A stretch of DNA of 8,206 bases from Candidatus Cloacimonadota bacterium (GTDB lineage: Bacteria > Cloacimonadota > Cloacimonadia > Cloacimonadales > Cloacimonadaceae), in assembly GCA_023230025.1 (NCBI GenBank), contig JALNYD010000117.1:1-8206 (forward strand). Reading direction: 5' to 3'. Positions within the stretch are counted from its first letter, which is position 1. Each line of letters begins with the position of its first letter. Positions 5,956 through 8,206 of the stretch are shown here, piece after piece. The notes under the pieces were generated by a model that saw only the letters and a program-made list of their open reading frames with translations, was not told where the DNA came from and ran no database searches. A program made the position numbers and the translations under genes.

Positions 5956-6153
5956 ATGGAAGACAGGCTGCTATCTGTTGAGGACGTGAGACTCTATCTG
6001 GGAGTGAACAGAGATACTGTGTACAAGTGGGTGAACGAAAAAGGCTTGCCCGCATTGAAGATTGGTCGGTTGTGGAAGTTTCGGAAAGCCGATGTGGACG
6101 AATGGGTAAAACAATTTACGCATAAGAAACCTGTCGCAGCTAAGAAGAAGTAG
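5956..6153 (+). CDS. Excisionase-type helix-turn-helix protein (HTH_17 family)
   Basis: This 65-residue protein is almost entirely a MerR/excisionase-like DNA-binding domain: LLSVEDVRLYLGVNRDTVYKW (5-25) gives the two helices, and LPALKIGRLWKFRKADVDEW (31-50) gives the wing and closing helix. A lysine-rich tail (KKPVAAKKK) follows. AAGGAG ends four bases before the ATG. The gene is first after a strong promoter and lies 80 bases ahead of the DUF4007 gene. Such small HTH proteins often head restriction and defence operons, where they probably control expression. Directing integration or excision is the alternative, but no integrase is present here. Confidence 0.9.
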   Translation: MEDRLLSVEDVRLYLGVNRDTVYKWVNEKGLPALKIGRLWKFRKADVDEWVKQFTHKKPVAAKKK

Positions 6154-6233
6154 CATCGGGCAGTTTAGTATCTAACCAATCCTCACACTTGGAAAACAAA
6201 TAAATGCCAATGGCACGTAAATAAAGGGACTTG

Positions 6234-7121
6234 ATGAAAAATAGGAAACCGAAATTCTCCGGGCACCAGACTTTTGTGACACGCTACGGATGGATCGAGA
6301 AGGGATACAGATTTGTTAGGGACGGCAAGAGCTTTAGCAGCCAAGATGCCATTGTGGACCTGGGCGTCGGCAAGAACATGGTGGAGAGCATTCGCTATTG
6401 GGTTGAGTTAACCGGAGTCACTGAGTCTGGAGCTACAAGCGAATTTGGAACGAAACTGCTGGACGAGAATACTGGTTGGGACCCATATTTAGAAGATAAC
6501 AATTCCTACTGGCTTTTACACTGGAAACTGAACACCCACCCTGATTACATACACTCTGGGATGATTTTGTATTCCCATTTGCGGAAACCTGAGTTCAATA
6601 AAAGAGACGTTATAGATGCCGCCATCAGGCTACTAGATGCACATGGCAAAAAAAGCCCCGCAGACAGCATTCTGGCCAAAGACATCGATTGTTATTTACG
6701 GTTGTACGCCGGAACCAGAAGGTCAATCAATAAACAAAAGGATGAGAAGATTGGCAGCCCCTTTCAGGAGTTGAACCTGATCCAGTCAGTAAACGACAGC
6801 GATCTGTACAACTTCAACATCGGAAGCAAAAGCAACCTTGCCCCTGAGATCATTGGTTACGCTCTCTGGGACTACATGAGCAGACAGAAAAAAATCGCTA
6901 TCACCATTAACGAAGCCATGTACCGTGAGTACAGTCCGGGGCAGATATTCATGCTGGATGAGAATACGATCGTGGAAGCCGTGGAACAGCTAAGTAACGA
7001 ACCCAAATGGTCAGAGGCCTTTGGTTTCAGCGAGGCTGCGGGAGTTGCCCTAATCCACTGCAATCTTGTGGAAGGAAATGATATCCTGGATCACTATTAC
7101 AAAAAGGCTGTGGAAGCATGA
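6234..7121 (+). CDS. DUF4007 family protein, defence-operon component
   Basis: This 295-residue protein has the length and signature of DUF4007: FSGHQTFVTRYGWIEKGY (8-25), then AIVDLGVGKNMVESIRYW (40-57) near the N-terminus, and a less conserved C-terminal half. The LGVGKNMV segment reads as a helix-turn-helix-like element, so DNA binding is plausible. The start is the ATG at 6234, with AAGGGA four bases upstream; a TTG immediately before it is less likely. The stop overlaps the start of the ATPase gene as ATGA, implying translational coupling and a shared complex or pathway. From memory, DUF4007 genes occur beside large P-loop ATPases and PAPS-reductase-like or other DNA-modification genes in defence islands. 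The biochemical role is not established. Confidence 0.88.
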   Translation: MKNRKPKFSGHQTFVTRYGWIEKGYRFVRDGKSFSSQDAIVDLGVGKNMVESIRYWVELTGVTESGATSEFGTKLLDENTGWDPYLEDNNSYWLLHWKLNTHPDYIHSGMILYSHLRKPEFNKRDVIDAAIRLLDAHGKKSPADSILAKDIDCYLRLYAGTRRSINKQKDEKIGSPFQELNLIQSVNDSDLYNFNIGSKSNLAPEIIGYALWDYMSRQKKIAITINEAMYREYSPGQIFMLDENTIVEAVEQLSNEPKWSEAFGFSEAAGVALIHCNLVEGNDILDHYYKKAVEA

Positions 7122-8206
7122 AGACGCTGGTCAATGAATATGTTGGCGTAGCTTCACGCTTTACCCGGTCTGTTAACCTTAATGCCGACTACAGCAGGGA
7201 AACCCAGGACTACGGATACATCGTCACCGGAAATGTGCTCTCTTCTTTAACCCAAATCCTCTCCGGACTGATCAAGAAGGGTGGACAGAAGTCGTATTGC
7301 CTGTTTGGCTTGTACGGATCGGGTAAATCAGCTTTTGCGGTATACTTGGCTCAGCTTCTCTCGATGGATAACGGGCAGGGACAGAAAGCTCGGGAACTGC
7401 TAAGAGGCAAAGCCATCGATCCCAAGATTGAGAACTTCCTGACTGATAGAAACAAGTCCTCATATCTTCCGGTCTTGGTAACCGGCAGACGCAGACCAAT
7501 AAACCAACTGGTCATGGAGAGCGTAATCGAGGCTCTGCGTCAGCTCCCAGGCAGGAAAGACAACCTGGAACTGCTCAACGAGCTTGAAGAACAGTTGAAA
7601 GCTGAATTATGGCATGATTCCCAGATTGTGCTGCAAGCCATGGATAAACTGGGTATTGCGTCAAAAAAGGCGGGTTTTGCGGGTGTCCTGCTGATAGTTG
7701 ATGAAGCCGGCAAATCTTTCGAGTACGCACTCAGCGACCGGGAGGGCGGAGATGTGTTCATCCTGCAGGAACTGGCTGAACATGCGGAAAGGCTGATCAA
7801 GTATTCCATGCTGTTCGTTATTACTTTGCACCAGCAAATGGATAGCTACAGCGAGTTGCTTTCACGGACCAATAGGGCTGAGTGGGCAAAAATCCAGGAA
7901 CGCTTCGTAAACATCCGTTTCGCGGAACCTGCAAGCAGCACGATACAGATGCTGGCCGAGGCGATAAAACCTCTAAAAAGTGCCCCAAAGGACGTTAAAC
8001 AGGCTCTTGAGCGGGTGATCAAGAACCTGCTGAAAATGGAAAGCATAATCCCACCTGGTCTCACTCACGAATCATTTGCAAAATCCGTTCATAAAGCCTG
8101 GCCGATACACCCCACGCTGCTGCTTGCCCTGCCATACATATTCAAACGATTCGCACAAAATGAGCGTTCGATTTTCTCATACTTAGCCAGCGAAGAGTAT
8201 GCCGGA
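7118..8206 (+). CDS. Large P-loop ATPase of a defence operon, C-terminus beyond the window
   Basis: The first 363 codons are open to the window edge without a stop. The start is fixed by an ATGA overlap with the DUF4007 gene. The N-terminus SRFTRSVNLNADY (13-25) and YGYIVTGNVL (32-41) precede Walker A GLYGSGKSAF (64-73). Walker B is GVLLIVDEAG (189-198), and MLFVITLHQQ (231-240) is probably the strand after it with a sensor residue. NERSIFSYLASEEYAG at the edge (348-363) is a segment I associate with very large defence ATPases. The pattern resembles BrxC/PglY-like and phosphorothioation-linked ATPases, which commonly exceed 1000 residues, so most of the protein is probably missing. It likely uses ATP to drive assembly or remodelling of a DNA-modifying or DNA-restricting complex. 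The exact family cannot be settled from this part. Confidence 0.85.
   Translation, partial: MKTLVNEYVGVASRFTRSVNLNADYSRETQDYGYIVTGNVLSSLTQILSGLIKKGGQKSYCLFGLYGSGKSAFAVYLAQLLSMDNGQGQKARELLRGKAIDPKIENFLTDRNKSSYLPVLVTGRRRPINQLVMESVIEALRQLPGRKDNLELLNELEEQLKAELWHDSQIVLQAMDKLGIASKKAGFAGVLLIVDEAGKSFEYALSDREGGDVFILQELAEHAERLIKYSMLFVITLHQQMDSYSELLSRTNRAEWAKIQERFVNIRFAEPASSTIQMLAEAIKPLKSAPKDVKQALERVIKNLLKMESIIPPGLTHESFAKSVHKAWPIHPTLLLALPYIFKRFAQNERSIFSYLASEEYAG

Noticed and set aside
6205..6215. TGCCAATGGCA palindrome upstream of the DUF4007 gene
   Set aside because: Five-base arms are short, no promoter boxes are positioned on it, and there is no T run for a terminator.
7540..8064. Serine-rich minus-strand open frames opposite the ATPase gene
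   Set aside because: Their low-complexity composition is what antisense of a charged, helical protein gives, and the plus strand has clear Walker motifs.

Overview
The window looks like an accessory, defence-island type stretch of a bacterial chromosome of moderate GC. It has Shine-Dalgarno-led genes, overlapping start/stop codons and sigma70-like promoters. No rRNA, tRNA or housekeeping gene is present to fix the taxon. Codon use and gene content would fit an environmental Gram-negative lineage such as Cloacimonadota, but that is only an impression. Three blocks lie side by side.

Block 1 (1-3473) is a Mu-like mobile-element remnant or regulatory derivative. A LexA/CI-type S24 repressor runs leftward off the window edge. 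It diverges from a rightward set of three tightly packed genes: a small helix-turn-helix protein, a 516-residue protein, and a protein with two helix-turn-helix regions. The 516-residue protein joins a MuA-like DNA-binding region directly to a MuB-like AAA+ ATPase, with no DDE transposase catalytic domain between them. The divergent region holds an inverted repeat near the repressor start. Before the first rightward gene lie four direct copies of TGTCCAAGCG, which resemble transposase binding sites.

Block 2 (3529-5555, minus strand) is visibly AT-richer than its neighbours. It is a compact three-gene operon: a STAS-like plus GHKL-ATPase fusion with a very basic N-terminus, a DUF4325 STAS-like protein, and a small protein with two membrane segments and a cytoplasmic tail. 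Its make-up recalls SpoIIAB/SpoIIAA or RsbW/RsbV partner switching, here with a possible membrane component and no sigma factor nearby. It is the best candidate for an undescribed system.

Block 3 (5828-8206, plus strand) is the start of a defence-type operon. A near-consensus promoter whose -35 box touches a perfect palindrome is followed by a 65-residue excisionase-like HTH protein, a DUF4007 protein, and a very large P-loop ATPase that overlaps it by ATGA and runs off the right edge. The N-terminal pattern of the ATPase and the DUF4007 neighbour suggest a multigene BREX-like or phosphorothioation-associated system. The diagnostic genes (PglZ, PAPS-reductase-like, methylase, nuclease) would lie to the right and are not visible.

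A reasonable overall reading is that a mobile element brought in, or marks, a site where accessory immunity and signalling modules have accumulated.
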